DNA of 64,000 nucleotides. It comes from Streptomyces sp. JB150 (GTDB lineage: Bacteria; Actinomycetota; Actinomycetes; Streptomycetales; Streptomycetaceae). The position numbers and the translations under genes are program-made. Positions 44,572-52,786 of this stretch are shown in pieces. The notes below the pieces were generated by a model. That model made no database searches and was not told where the DNA came from. It saw nothing but the letters and a program-made list of their open reading frames with translations. The first letter of the stretch is position 1; the number at the start of each line of letters is the position of its first letter. The stretch spans positions 4,043,085 to 4,107,084 of the forward strand of contig NZ_CP049780.1 of the NCBI RefSeq assembly GCF_011193355.1, in the 5' to 3' direction.

Positions 44572-45273
44572 TCAGGCGGCGGGCGCTGTGCGGCGTCGCC
44601 GGTCGGGGCCGTCGAGGATGACGCGCTCCGTCATCTCGGCGAGGCGCGAGGCGACGCGGTCACCGAGGGTGACGCGCAGCTGCTCCATCGGAAGGTTGGT
44701 GGTGATGAGTGTCGGGAGCATGTTCTCGTACCGGTGATTGATGAGCCGGTAGGTCAGCTCCTCGGTCCATTCGCTGGTCTTGGCCGCGCCGAGGTCGTCC
44801 AGGAACAGCAGCGGGCAGCGCGCCAGGGTGTGCAGCTCCCGTTCGGCGTCGTGGCCGGCGCGGGGGCGCAGGCGCGCATGGAAGTCGGCGATGGTGGTCG
44901 CTTCCCAGCGCAGACGGACCCCTCGGCCGAGCAGGGTGCGGATGGCGCCGTACGCCTGGTACGTCTTGCCCGTGCCCGTGGGGCCGGCGATCAGCAGCGA
45001 TGGGCCTTCGGCGATGCCCGGCCCGCCGGGGCCGGGGCGTCCGGCGCGGGCGATCTCGTCGGCCCAGGCGGTGACCTTCGGGTGGTCGGCCATGGCTCGA
45101 CGGTAGCGGGCGGGGATCCTGGCGTCGGCGAGTTCCAGCGCGGTGACGGGCTCGACGTGCCCTTCCTCGACGGCGGCGGTGGCGAGGTCGATGCCGCGAC
45201 TGGCAAGGATGCCGTTGAGCCGGTCGGCGAGCGGGCCGACCCGGTGGGGCTCGCGGGTGAGGGTGGCGGTCAG
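44572..45273 (-). CDS. DnaC/IstB-like ATPase (helicase loader) with CTG start
   Basis: 233 residues. The only initiation codon that keeps the N-terminus is CTG 45273, overlapping the previous TGA (CTGA) and 6 nt after GGAGG; the frame upstream is closed within two codons. The first ATG is far in (45093), just before the ATPase core. N-terminus reads LTATLTREPHRVGPLADRLN. Walker A LLIAGPTGTGKTYQAYGAI, Walker B CPLLFLDDLGAAKTSEW and sensor TLITTNLPMEQL are of the DnaC/IstB type. It should load a replicative helicase on the element together with the DnaD-like protein just upstream. Confidence 0.85.
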   Translation of the reverse strand: MTATLTREPHRVGPLADRLNGILASRGIDLATAAVEEGHVEPVTALELADARIPARYRRAMADHPKVTAWADEIARAGRPGPGGPGIAEGPSLLIAGPTGTGKTYQAYGAIRTLLGRGVRLRWEATTIADFHARLRPRAGHDAERELHTLARCPLLFLDDLGAAKTSEWTEELTYRLINHRYENMLPTLITTNLPMEQLRVTLGDRVASRLAEMTERVILDGPDRRRRTAPAA

Positions 45274-46202
45274 AGGTCACCTCCGTAGGCGGCTTCGACA
45301 TCGGCGGGGTTTGTCCACGCCCTGTGGACAACCGGCGCGGCGGAGGCCGCGTTCATGGCCTCGTGCACGAGGCTCGGCAGAGTGCTGGGATGCAGGCCCT
45401 TGGCACGGTGCCGTTCTAGGCCGGCCCGGATGTGGGCGGGGTCGATGCCCTCGCCGAGCAGCTTGCGCACTTCGCGAGCGAGATGGCCCAGGACGTCCTT
45501 GGGCGGACGGTGTGTGCAAGCGGCGGCGTACTCGGCGATGAGCTGGTTGGCCGAGACGGCGTGGGGTGCGGGGGCGCTCGCGCCCCCCGAAGGGGTATTT
45601 CCTAGATCCATGATCCTAGGTCCTAGATCCGGACCGTGAGGCGTCACCGCTCCCTCACTGAGCCCTCCCCGCTGTCTCAGGGAGGGCGCACAGAAATCGC
45701 CCTGACCTGCTGTTTCATCATCGGTGACCGGATTCACCGCAGGCTCGCGTATTCGCCCGGAGTCCTCACGGAGGGCTCCATGAGGCTGCGGTGCGGGCTC
45801 CGTGATGCCGGCCCCCGCAGCCGGCGCGCCAACGCCGGGCGCGGTGCGAGTCTGCATGTCGTGGTGCGGGCAGGCGGGAAGACGGCTCGCGCTGGGGCGG
45901 TTGATCTTCTGATGCTGCCGCCAGGTGACGATGTGCAGGTAGCGCTTGTCGCCCGGGCCCTTGTAGCGGCATATCAGCCCGGCGTCGGCGAGCTGGGCGA
46001 GGTCCTGCTCGACATCGCCAGGCGTGTGTTCCGGGCGCAGGACCCACAGCTGCCCGGCGATGATCGCGGCGTGGTCGCGGTGACGCCCCTGGTCGTCGGC
46101 CTGGGTGAGCAGGCCGAAGAAGGTGCGCTCGGCGGTCAGGGAGACGGCTGCCAGGGACTCGGAGACGAAGGCTTCCGGCTTGATGGTGCGGATTCGTGCC
46201 AA
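45270..46202 (-). CDS. DnaD-like replication initiator protein
   Basis: 310 residues from TTG 46202 (LARIRTIKPEAFVSESLAAV). The first 100 residues are a winged helix of the phage-type replication organiser: RTFFGLLTQADDQGRHRDHA, LADAGLICRYKGPGDKRYLH and IVTWRQHQKINRPSASRLP. A long disordered middle leads to AREVRKLLGEGIDPAHIRAG and a C-terminal DnaD-like helix region. Paired with the DnaC-like ATPase downstream (4-nt overlap), as in phage replication modules. It has the element's operator repeats upstream. Confidence 0.75.
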   Translation of the reverse strand: MARIRTIKPEAFVSESLAAVSLTAERTFFGLLTQADDQGRHRDHAAIIAGQLWVLRPEHTPGDVEQDLAQLADAGLICRYKGPGDKRYLHIVTWRQHQKINRPSASRLPACPHHDMQTRTAPGVGAPAAGAGITEPAPQPHGALREDSGRIREPAVNPVTDDETAGQGDFCAPSLRQRGGLSEGAVTPHGPDLGPRIMDLGNTPSGGASAPAPHAVSANQLIAEYAAACTHRPPKDVLGHLAREVRKLLGEGIDPAHIRAGLERHRAKGLHPSTLPSLVHEAMNAASAAPVVHRAWTNPADVEAAYGGDL

Positions 46203-46458
46203 GAGGGGCGGTCCTCACTCGGTGACCGGTGGGCTGGGTGCCACGGTTCACCGTCGGTCGGGGGCGGAGACGGGCGTGAAGGGCGGGGGATGTCCGGCCG
46301 TTGACGCGAACGCGTTGATGGCCGCTCGCGCTTTCCGGGCGTCGTCAACATAGCCACACCCGCGGCGCGCAAGTCCAGCCCTATCCGGCGCAATCTCTCA
46401 CGGCAGAAATGCCGCTGGAAATCGAGACGGAGAGGGCGGTGCGAAAACGGTAGGGCAC

Positions 46459-46477
46459 GATCGCCGGTTGACCAAAT
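46459..46477. promoter_or_regulatory. Operator-like site O1
   Basis: GATCGCCGGTTGACCAAAT, matching 15 of 19 or more positions of the site at 46666. It lies between the divergent replication (leftward) and XRE repressor (rightward) genes, a classical place for a repressor operator. Confidence 0.5.
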
Positions 46478-46565
46478 AGTTGCCCCGCGTCCCGAGCCAG
46501 AAGGATCACATCGGCAAGCCGTTGACGTCCTGCGAGCGACGAAGCTACAACACAACACCCCACGT

Positions 46566-46580
46566 CAGAGAAGGTCTCTG
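46566..46580. promoter_or_regulatory. Short inverted repeat in the divergent region
   Basis: CAGAGA and TCTCTG around AGG, in the middle of the 509-nt gene-free stretch 46203-46711. Possible second regulator site; low weight. Confidence 0.3.
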
Positions 46581-46665
46581 GTGTCGGGTCCCGTTCGGGG
46601 ATCCGGCCCTTCGTGGCACCCCGACCGCCTCGCTCACCGATTGAGCGCGGCGCAACATAGCCGAC

Positions 46666-46687
46666 GATCGCCGGTTAACCAAACCGG
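46666..46687. promoter_or_regulatory. Operator-like site O2 next to the XRE start
   Basis: GATCGCCGGTTAACCAAAC at 46666-46684 repeats O1 and is itself an inverted repeat, CCGGTT-AACCA-AACCGG (46671-46687). It ends 24 nt before the repressor ATG, fitting autoregulation. Confidence 0.55.
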
Positions 46688-46711
46688 TGAATGCACGCTA
46701 CAACTGGAGCC

Positions 46712-46969
46712 ATGGCAGCGCGATCTCTGGAAATAGGACCCGCAGGAATGCTGGCGGCTCGCACCATTGAAATCCTCCGCACCGAACGCGGCCTTGGGCA
46801 GCGTCAACTCGCAGCACGCTGTACCGCTTTGGGGCGCCCTATGTCCAACACGATGCTGTCCCGCATCGAACTCGCCAAGCGACGATGCGATATCGACGAC
46901 CTCGTCGCCATCGCCGCAGCCCTGCAGGTATCACCCCTCGCCCTCCTCCAGGGCCCGGACGCCACATGA
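46712..46969 (+). CDS. XRE-family repressor, small
   Basis: 85 residues from ATG 46712, with TGGAGC upstream; ATG 46751 would cut the leader. Helix-turn-helix: TIEILRTERGLGQRQLAARC, SNTMLSRIELAKRRCDIDDL and VAIAAALQVSPLALLQGP. Sits next to its own operator-like repeats and divergent from the replication genes. Likely the repressor that keeps the element integrated. Same strand as the excisionase-like and integrase genes. Confidence 0.8.
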   Translation: MAARSLEIGPAGMLAARTIEILRTERGLGQRQLAARCTALGRPMSNTMLSRIELAKRRCDIDDLVAIAAALQVSPLALLQGPDAT

Positions 46970-47014
46970 GCCGCCGACGCATCACTCCCGCCCTCGCGAC
47001 CAGGAGCCGCCCCC

Positions 47015-47395
47015 TTGCACCGATCCACGCCCGCGCCCGTCCCCCACAGGCCGTCCGACGCCCCTCCGCCCCGCCTCTACCGCCCCGAGGAGATCGCCGA
47101 CACCCTCGGCTGCTCGGCCTGGTGGGTCAAGGACCGCGCGCGACGGCGAGTGATACCGCACACCCGGGTTGGCCGCGCCTACCGCTTCACCGCCGAGCAT
47201 CTCGCCGAGATCATCCGCCTCTACGAGGAGCGGCCGGCACAGCCTGCGCACACAGCCGCGCGGGCGGCCGAGCCGCTCTCCGAGCCCGGTACGCAGACCG
47301 GCTCCGCGCAACGTCGCCGCCCTGTCGTTGCGCCGGCGACTCGCCTGCGGGCCCGCCCGCCGCGTCGACAGCAGCAGTACAGCACTGTCGCGTAA
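47015..47395 (+). CDS. Excisionase-like HTH protein
   Basis: 126 residues from TTG 47015. A basic MerR/Xis-type winged helix: RLYRPEEIADTLGCSAWWVK, DRARRRVIPHTRVGRAYRFT and AEHLAEIIRLYEERPAQPAH. Long, disordered basic tail. It lies 51 nt before the integrase gene, the standard place for Xis in these elements. Probable recombination directionality factor. Confidence 0.75.
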   Translation: MHRSTPAPVPHRPSDAPPPRLYRPEEIADTLGCSAWWVKDRARRRVIPHTRVGRAYRFTAEHLAEIIRLYEERPAQPAHTAARAAEPLSEPGTQTGSAQRRRPVVAPATRLRARPPRRQQQYSTVA

Positions 47396-47446
47396 CCCGA
47401 TCGAATCTGCCGTAGCCGAGGACAACCAAGAGGGGAACAGCGGGAC

Positions 47447-48976
47447 TTGGGTTTCGCGGAGAAGCGCGGAAACTACTGGCGCGGCCGGTACAAGGTCGCG
47501 CCCGGCAAGCACAACACGGTCGTCGACGAGAACGGCAAGGCGATCAGGTTCGCCACCAAGGGCGAGGCCCAACGGGCAGCGGCCGAGGCCGAGAACAAGT
47601 ACCGTCGCGGCGACTGGCGCGACCCGGCCCTCGGCCAGGAGACCTTCGGCGAGTACGCGAACCGCTGGTACGAGGCCCAGGACCTGGCGGCCTCGACCAT
47701 GCAGAACTACAAGCGCCACATCGAGGAGCACCTGCTCCCCGAGTTCGAGGACAAGGCGCTCGCGGGCATCCTGCGCACGGACGTCGACCTGTGGGAGAAG
47801 AAGGAGAAGGCCCTCTACGCGGCCTCCAGCGTCAAGACCTGGCGCTCGACGCTCCACCTGATCCTCGAGGACGCGATTGACGAGGGCCTGATCACGTCCA
47901 ACCCGGCCGCTCGCCGGCGCGGACGGGGTAAGCGCGCCGGCCGTTCCCGAGACCGTGGCCCGGAGAAGGTGGTCACCGACGCGCTCGGCATCCTGTTGAC
48001 CGCCGAGCGTGCCGCCCTGCTCTCCGGCCGCGACGACGAGTTCGTCGCCGTGGTCCTCAAAGGGTACACCGGCATGCGCTGGGGCGAGATCGTCGGCCTG
48101 GAGACCGCGTTCGTCCGCCCTGGAGCCGTCCGGGTCGAGTGGCAGCTGTACGAGCTCGACACGGGGGAGCTGGTGCGCTGCCCGCCGAAGGACGACAGCT
48201 ACCGCACCATCGACTCGATGGACTGGCTGTCCGCGCTGGTCGCCAACCACATCGCCCGCACGAAGCCCAAGCCGTGCCCCTGCCACGGCAAGACCTACGT
48301 CTTCCGAGGACAGGGCGCGGCCCGCACAGGGGGCCACCAGGGCGCGAAGCTCGTCGACGTCGCCCGTCGTGCCGGCGTCTCGACGGGCACGGCGTCCAAC
48401 GTCCTCAACCATCCCGAACGCGTCACCGAGGCCACGCGAGAGAAGGTCGCGCAGGCCATCGCGGACCTCCGGTTCGTGCGGGGCGGCGTCGTACCGGAGC
48501 ATGCCGCCCACTGGCGCAGGAACGGTTTCGCCACCTGGCTGTTCACGCCGGCGGTCTCCGGCTGGTACCCGAAGAAGGCACCACAGGAGCCCCGGCCGGT
48601 GCCCCTGCTCGGCGAGCCTTGGCCCGGCGTCCCGGCCCGGGGGCGGGGTGCCAGCGAACGAGCCGACGCCTGCTGGCTCCCGATAGCAAAGGGACTCACG
48701 CCCCACGGCCTTCGCCACACCCACCGGACGATCATGGAGGACCTGGGAACCGAGAAGGTGCTCATGGACGAACGCATGGGCCACATCGACGGCTCTGTCT
48801 CGGCACGCTACGCCCACGTCACCCCGGGCATGCGCAAGCGCCTCATGCTGGGGCTGACCGAGCAGTGGGAGGCAGCACTCGACGCACGTTTGACCATGAG
48901 CGCCACGTCACCAGTGCGGGTACTGAGTGATCTCCTGCGGGCACGCGAGGTGTCACGTGTGCCCGCCAAGTCGTAG
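47447..48976 (+). CDS. Tyrosine integrase with embedded LacI-type HTH
   Basis: 509 residues from TTG 47447. SAM-like N-domain (TFGEYANRWYEAQDLAASTM). Catalytic residues: Arg in VLKGYTGMRWGEIVGL (about 210), HGLRHTHRT (about 419), and GH-x-Tyr in MGHIDGSVSARYAHVT (about 453). Between the first Arg and the His box, around residues 298-346, lies KLVDVARRAGVSTGTASNVL with NHPERVTEATREKVAQAIAD, a full LacI-family DNA-binding HTH. The same frame is unbroken across it. Catalyses integration into tRNA-Pro; the HTH may bind arm sites or regulate. Confidence 0.9.
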   Translation: MGFAEKRGNYWRGRYKVAPGKHNTVVDENGKAIRFATKGEAQRAAAEAENKYRRGDWRDPALGQETFGEYANRWYEAQDLAASTMQNYKRHIEEHLLPEFEDKALAGILRTDVDLWEKKEKALYAASSVKTWRSTLHLILEDAIDEGLITSNPAARRRGRGKRAGRSRDRGPEKVVTDALGILLTAERAALLSGRDDEFVAVVLKGYTGMRWGEIVGLETAFVRPGAVRVEWQLYELDTGELVRCPPKDDSYRTIDSMDWLSALVANHIARTKPKPCPCHGKTYVFRGQGAARTGGHQGAKLVDVARRAGVSTGTASNVLNHPERVTEATREKVAQAIADLRFVRGGVVPEHAAHWRRNGFATWLFTPAVSGWYPKKAPQEPRPVPLLGEPWPGVPARGRGASERADACWLPIAKGLTPHGLRHTHRTIMEDLGTEKVLMDERMGHIDGSVSARYAHVTPGMRKRLMLGLTEQWEAALDARLTMSATSPVRVLSDLLRAREVSRVPAKS

Positions 48977-48986
48977 TAGGCAAAGT

Positions 48987-49023
48987 GCTGTGCCCTCCGG
49001 CGACCACTGCTGGAGGGCACAGC
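48987..49023 (+). terminator. Terminator hairpin after integrase
   Basis: GCTGTGCCCTCC and GGAGGGCACAGC, a 12-bp perfect stem around 13 nt, 10 nt past the integrase stop. Nothing else seen in 48977-49133. Confidence 0.7.
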
Positions 49024-49133
49024 CATGTCCACGATGCCTCCGCGAGGCCGCGTCAACTCGGCGTGGTCGCCATACCCCAGCAGTTGCGACGATTGCCCAG
49101 TAACGGGGCCAACGGACCTGGCTCAATAGGGAC

Positions 49134-49976
49134 ATGGAGATTGGCGAGCACTGGGCATACCGCGCGAGGCCGAAGGAGCTGGGTGGCCCTGTCAGGCAGG
49201 TGGAGATCGTTCGGGTGGGTGGCCGTGGGAGGTCTGACTGGATCCACGTCCGGTTCCTGGAAGGCGATGACGCCGGACTGCAGGAATGGGTCAGTCCCGG
49301 CTGCCTGGTAGCGCCATGGCCAGACGTCGACGCGTTCCGCGCGGATGACGAGGCAGAGCTCAGACTGACCGAGGCGTCACGCCACGTACGCGGCAGCACG
49401 GATTTCGAGGCCGCGCGCCTGATCCTCGGGTTCGTCCGGCCGAAGAACAGGCTGCGCCTCCGCCGAGGGGTGGCAGACGCGGGAGTTCTGGAACTGAGCC
49501 GACTCGACGAGACAGCGCCGCTCATCGGCATGGACGCCACCGCGCTCTGCAGTGACCCGATGGTGCACGAGAACCGTGCCGGCATGTGCCTGGCCGGCTG
49601 GCCGGTCACCGAACGCGTCGCCCGTCAGGTAGCGGGCCGCCTCGCCGACGAGATCCTCCCGGAGGTGGACCGCAAGCAGCAGGACATCGAGCAGGAGCGC
49701 GCACAGCCCTCCTGGTACTCGTACCGTCGTCGGGACGACCGCAAGTTGGATGCGGAGGCGGCCGTCCTGCGGACCGTCCGGGCGTGGTGCGGCGAGGACA
49801 AGGCTGAGCGCTACGACGAGCTGGTCGCACTGCGCGAAGAGGTCATCCGGCTCGGCCAGCTGGTGGAGAAGGCGGTCAAGGCCCTACGTGACCGTGGGCA
49901 CGGCGTCATCGCCTCCACCATTGAGCGCGACCTTGGCGTCCATATCGCCAGCCTTGATCCTGACGTGCGTCGATAG
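49134..49976 (+). CDS. Hypothetical protein of the element
   Basis: 280 residues, ATG 49134. Begins MEIGEHWAYRARPKELGGPV and VEIVRVGGRGRSDWIHVRFL, a small beta barrel-like start (perhaps binding a partner), then a helical acidic/basic region KQQDIEQERAQPSWYSYRRR. LVALREEVIRLGQLVEKAVK is coiled-coil like. No enzymatic motif. It overlaps the convergent gene at 49906-51609 by 71 bp. Found in similar Streptomyces elements, as far as recalled; no function. Confidence 0.7.
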   Translation: MEIGEHWAYRARPKELGGPVRQVEIVRVGGRGRSDWIHVRFLEGDDAGLQEWVSPGCLVAPWPDVDAFRADDEAELRLTEASRHVRGSTDFEAARLILGFVRPKNRLRLRRGVADAGVLELSRLDETAPLIGMDATALCSDPMVHENRAGMCLAGWPVTERVARQVAGRLADEILPEVDRKQQDIEQERAQPSWYSYRRRDDRKLDAEAAVLRTVRAWCGEDKAERYDELVALREEVIRLGQLVEKAVKALRDRGHGVIASTIERDLGVHIASLDPDVRR

Positions 49977-51609
49977 AGCCGCGCCACGGCTCCGGGGTCG
50001 GCTTCGGCGGCTCGGGCCGTGCCGCAGGCTGTTCCCTCTCCGGCCGGTGCGGGTGCCAGCCGCCGAGAAAGGGCCGTAGCTGATCTCCCGTCGGCTCCGC
50101 GTGGAAGTCGAGAACGGCCAGGCCCCTGCCGCTCATGGTGGGGTCCAGCCGGTCGGCCTCCGCCTTCCCCCAAGCCGACCACTGTCGCAGCCTCTCGGCT
50201 TCGACGGCGTCGTCCGATGTGGCGGCGGCTTCGTCCAGAGCGACGCAGAACACCCGGATCTCCCCAGCCACCTTCCACTGCTCCAGGGCTGTGCCGAAGT
50301 GCTCCGCTCGTAGGGCGTGAACCGCCTTGATCGAGGCGGCACTGACGGCGGACTCCCACTCCCGCCTCTCGCGCTCCTCCCGCTCCGCCTCCAGACGCCG
50401 ACGCTCCGCCTCCTGCCGCTCCCGCTCCTCTCGCAGGCGTCGCTGCTCCGCCTCCCGTTCCAGCCGAGCCCGCTCCTGCTCCTCCGCGCGCGCCTTCAGC
50501 GCCCGGAACACCGAACCGACCTGCTCCTCCAACGGCTTCTTGGCGGTGTCGGCCCATTCCTTCTTCCAGCCGTAGCTGTGGCCGTAGCCGTAGCCCGAGT
50601 GCTGGCTGATCAGCAGTTCCAGCTCGCCGGATGGCTCGAACCTGTGCGCCGGCGTCACCCGCTGCCAGTCGTACGTACGTCGGCCCGGCTGCTTGGGCAC
50701 GTACCGGACCTGCTTCTGCCGTTCGCGGAAGCCGACCTCGTACGTCCTGCCGTGAACGGTGAGCAGGGGCCTGGGCTGCTTGCGCTTCTTGGACACCGTG
50801 ATCTCGCCGTGGCGGGCGAGTGCCTGCTCGGCGAGGAGCCGGAGAAGCGAGAGGACTCGCGGCAGGACCTCCTCCGAGATCTCGAAGGCGCTGTGGTCCG
50901 CAGCGACAGCGGCGATCACGTCCTCGACATCGCTGATCACCCGGCTGCGCGCCAGCCGGATCCGGTTCCACTCGGTGTCGTCCTCACCCGACACCCTGAG
51001 TAGACCGAGGAAGAAGTCCCCTTTCGCCCGGCCGCTGTACTTCAGGTGGTACCCCTCGGGCGCACACTGCCGGGCTGCGTCGAAGGCCCTGCGGTAGCGG
51101 GCTCGCTCCTGGTCGCTGGGGTTCGGGATCCGGAGGAACCGCCCAGCCTGCTGTACTTCCGCGATCAAGGCGGCTCCGATTTCCGCCGGCGACGCCTGTG
51201 GGGACTTGGCGGCGCGCTGTGGCGCCGGCTTCGTCGTGGACGGAGCTGTGTCTTGCTTCTGCGGAGGAGGGGCAGGCCGTGTCCGTTGCTCGGAACCCGC
51301 CGACCGCTGTTTGCGCGGCGTCGGTTCCGGCCGGTCCGGGTGATGGCCGTGTTCCAGGTAGAAGCGCCCCGCGTCAGTGATCTCCGCCTGCCACTTCCCA
51401 TCCTGCTTGGGCATGGTGATCAGACGCCGCTCTTTGAGCGCGCGGGCGGTGAGGGCGAACTCTGGGCTGTCCGACGTGACGGGGTCGGCTCCGTCCCCGA
51501 TGCGGGTGAGGAGCGCGAGCTGCCGGTCGTTTAACGGAGACCATCGGTGCATGGCGATCGTCGTACCGTCTGTGCTCACCTCACCACAACCCGTATGAGA
51601 AGAGTTCAT
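49906..51609 (-). CDS. Hypothetical coiled-coil protein of the element
   Basis: 567 residues. An N-terminal winged-helix-like part (MHRWSPLNDRQLALLTRIGD, LTARALKERRLITM) is followed by a disordered Pro/Lys section, a domain SGRAKGDFFLGLLRVSGEDD, an RNA- or DNA-binding-like basic patch HGEITVSKKRKQPRPLLTVH, and a long charged coiled coil REERERQEAERRRLEAEREE (residues 370-410). C-terminus Arg/Trp-rich. No catalytic motif recognised. Convergent with 49134-49976 and divergent from 51750-52619. Confidence 0.7.
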   Translation of the reverse strand: MNSSHTGCGEVSTDGTTIAMHRWSPLNDRQLALLTRIGDGADPVTSDSPEFALTARALKERRLITMPKQDGKWQAEITDAGRFYLEHGHHPDRPEPTPRKQRSAGSEQRTRPAPPPQKQDTAPSTTKPAPQRAAKSPQASPAEIGAALIAEVQQAGRFLRIPNPSDQERARYRRAFDAARQCAPEGYHLKYSGRAKGDFFLGLLRVSGEDDTEWNRIRLARSRVISDVEDVIAAVAADHSAFEISEEVLPRVLSLLRLLAEQALARHGEITVSKKRKQPRPLLTVHGRTYEVGFRERQKQVRYVPKQPGRRTYDWQRVTPAHRFEPSGELELLISQHSGYGYGHSYGWKKEWADTAKKPLEEQVGSVFRALKARAEEQERARLEREAEQRRLREERERQEAERRRLEAEREERERREWESAVSAASIKAVHALRAEHFGTALEQWKVAGEIRVFCVALDEAAATSDDAVEAERLRQWSAWGKAEADRLDPTMSGRGLAVLDFHAEPTGDQLRPFLGGWHPHRPEREQPAARPEPPKPTPEPWRGSIDARQDQGWRYGRQGRAQWWRR

Positions 51610-51749
51610 TCCCGGTGTGTGACGAGCTGACGCTGACCAGCCTGGCAGATGTGACGCGCACGGAATGGCATTTCATGATTTTACGTGCGCACAGTCTGGA
51701 AACGGGCGAAAACTGGGTGCTCCAAGCCGAGTAGAGGAAAGGAGCAACC

Positions 51750-52619
51750 ATGCAAAACCGAGCGCTGGGGCTCGTGCCCGAGCAAAGTCGTCACCAGGAC
51801 TCGGCGCCCGGAAGGATGCGCGCACACGACGCCTGGGCGCTGGAGCTGTCCGTTCTGATGGACACGATGAACGCACGGGCCGTCGCGATCGACCTGGGGC
51901 AGCAAGGCATGCAGGCTGCACTGACCGTCGTCTCGGGGCGGCTCTGCGTGCTGTTGCGGGCCGGCCTGAGCGAGCAGGAGACGGCGGTCGCTATCAGGTC
52001 GCTGCTCGGCCGTTACATTCACCGGCCTGCCTCCCTCCTGACTCTTTGGCCGGAGACAGGTGGGCAAGGCGTGGTGGTGAAGGAACCAGATGACGCCTCG
52101 GACTGGGGGCGGGGGAACCCGCCAGAGGTGCCAGCTGACGTTCTGCCTCTGTACGAGGCCGGAAACTGGGCACCGAAGGACGGATGGCGGAGTGACGACG
52201 AGGTGTGGGAGAACCTGAAGCAGTTCACCGCCGACCACCTCAAGGGCGTCGTGGAGTACATTCCCGAGGACATGTATCCACTGCCCGATGGGCTGGGCGC
52301 AGTCGTCGCCGCCGGGTACGACAGTGAGGGGATGGCTCATCCGCTGGTGTTCCTCCGCGGCGATCTGCCCGCGGGTCTGCGCGTCGACCTCCTCGGCTTC
52401 TCCATCGCGCTGGCCGTCGGTGCCGATCGCGGCGGTCGGGAACCCGATGAGAACGGCATCTTCTACGTCGGTACGGACGTGGGGCCGGTTGGCGGCCCTG
52501 GGGCCGCACTTCTCGGAGCTCTGATGGTCCAGCGCTTGGGGCGTCGTCCGGGCGACTGCGACTTCAGGCTTCTCGATCCACCGGAGGAAGTCGGCCGGGG
52601 GCAGGAGTCGGCCGCTTGA
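51750..52619 (+). CDS. Hypothetical protein at the attR end of the element
   Basis: 289 residues, ATG 51750 after AGGAGC. WALELSVLMDTMNARAVAID, GMQAALTVVSGRLCVLLRAG and LGRYIHRPASLLTLWP indicate an alpha/beta globular fold; IFYVGTDVGPVGGPGAALLG near the end. No family recognised. It is the last gene before the right arm site; the 140 nt upstream is a divergent promoter region. Confidence 0.7.
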   Translation: MQNRALGLVPEQSRHQDSAPGRMRAHDAWALELSVLMDTMNARAVAIDLGQQGMQAALTVVSGRLCVLLRAGLSEQETAVAIRSLLGRYIHRPASLLTLWPETGGQGVVVKEPDDASDWGRGNPPEVPADVLPLYEAGNWAPKDGWRSDDEVWENLKQFTADHLKGVVEYIPEDMYPLPDGLGAVVAAGYDSEGMAHPLVFLRGDLPAGLRVDLLGFSIALAVGADRGGREPDENGIFYVGTDVGPVGGPGAALLGALMVQRLGRRPGDCDFRLLDPPEEVGRGQESAA

Positions 52620-52695
52620 ACCTGAGTCGACTGCGCTCGGAGGTGTCGGGCCTCTGAGGAGCGTCACTAGCGCTCCCTTGGGAGCCGGATTCCGG

Positions 52696-52720
52696 GGTTG
52701 GCTCCCAAACGGCTCCCAAA
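52696..52720. repeat. Right copy of subterminal repeat, candidate integrase arm site
   Basis: GGTTGGCTCCCAAACGGCTCCC begins this near copy of 15341-15364, in the same orientation, 67 nt inside attR. An inverted half TTGGGAGCC lies at 52679-52687 upstream. Confidence 0.6.
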
Positions 52721-52737
52721 AGATGCCCAGAAACCAC

Positions 52738-52774
52738 TCAGGGGCCTGACCCGCACTGCGGATCAGGCCCCTGA
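52738..52774 (-). terminator. Hairpin acting as tRNA-Pro terminator, brought by the element
   Basis: TCAGGGGCCTGA and TCAGGCCCCTGA, 12-bp perfect stem, 15 nt downstream of the tRNA 3' end on the minus strand. A TTTT run follows about 25 nt on. It replaces the native terminator now stranded at 15158-15186. Confidence 0.65.
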
Positions 52775-52786
52775 CCTGGTACTACG

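Noticed and set aside
48343..48490. Separate LacI-family regulator gene fused by misassembly
   Set aside because: The frame is continuous, no start or effector domain exists, and all integrase residues follow in order.
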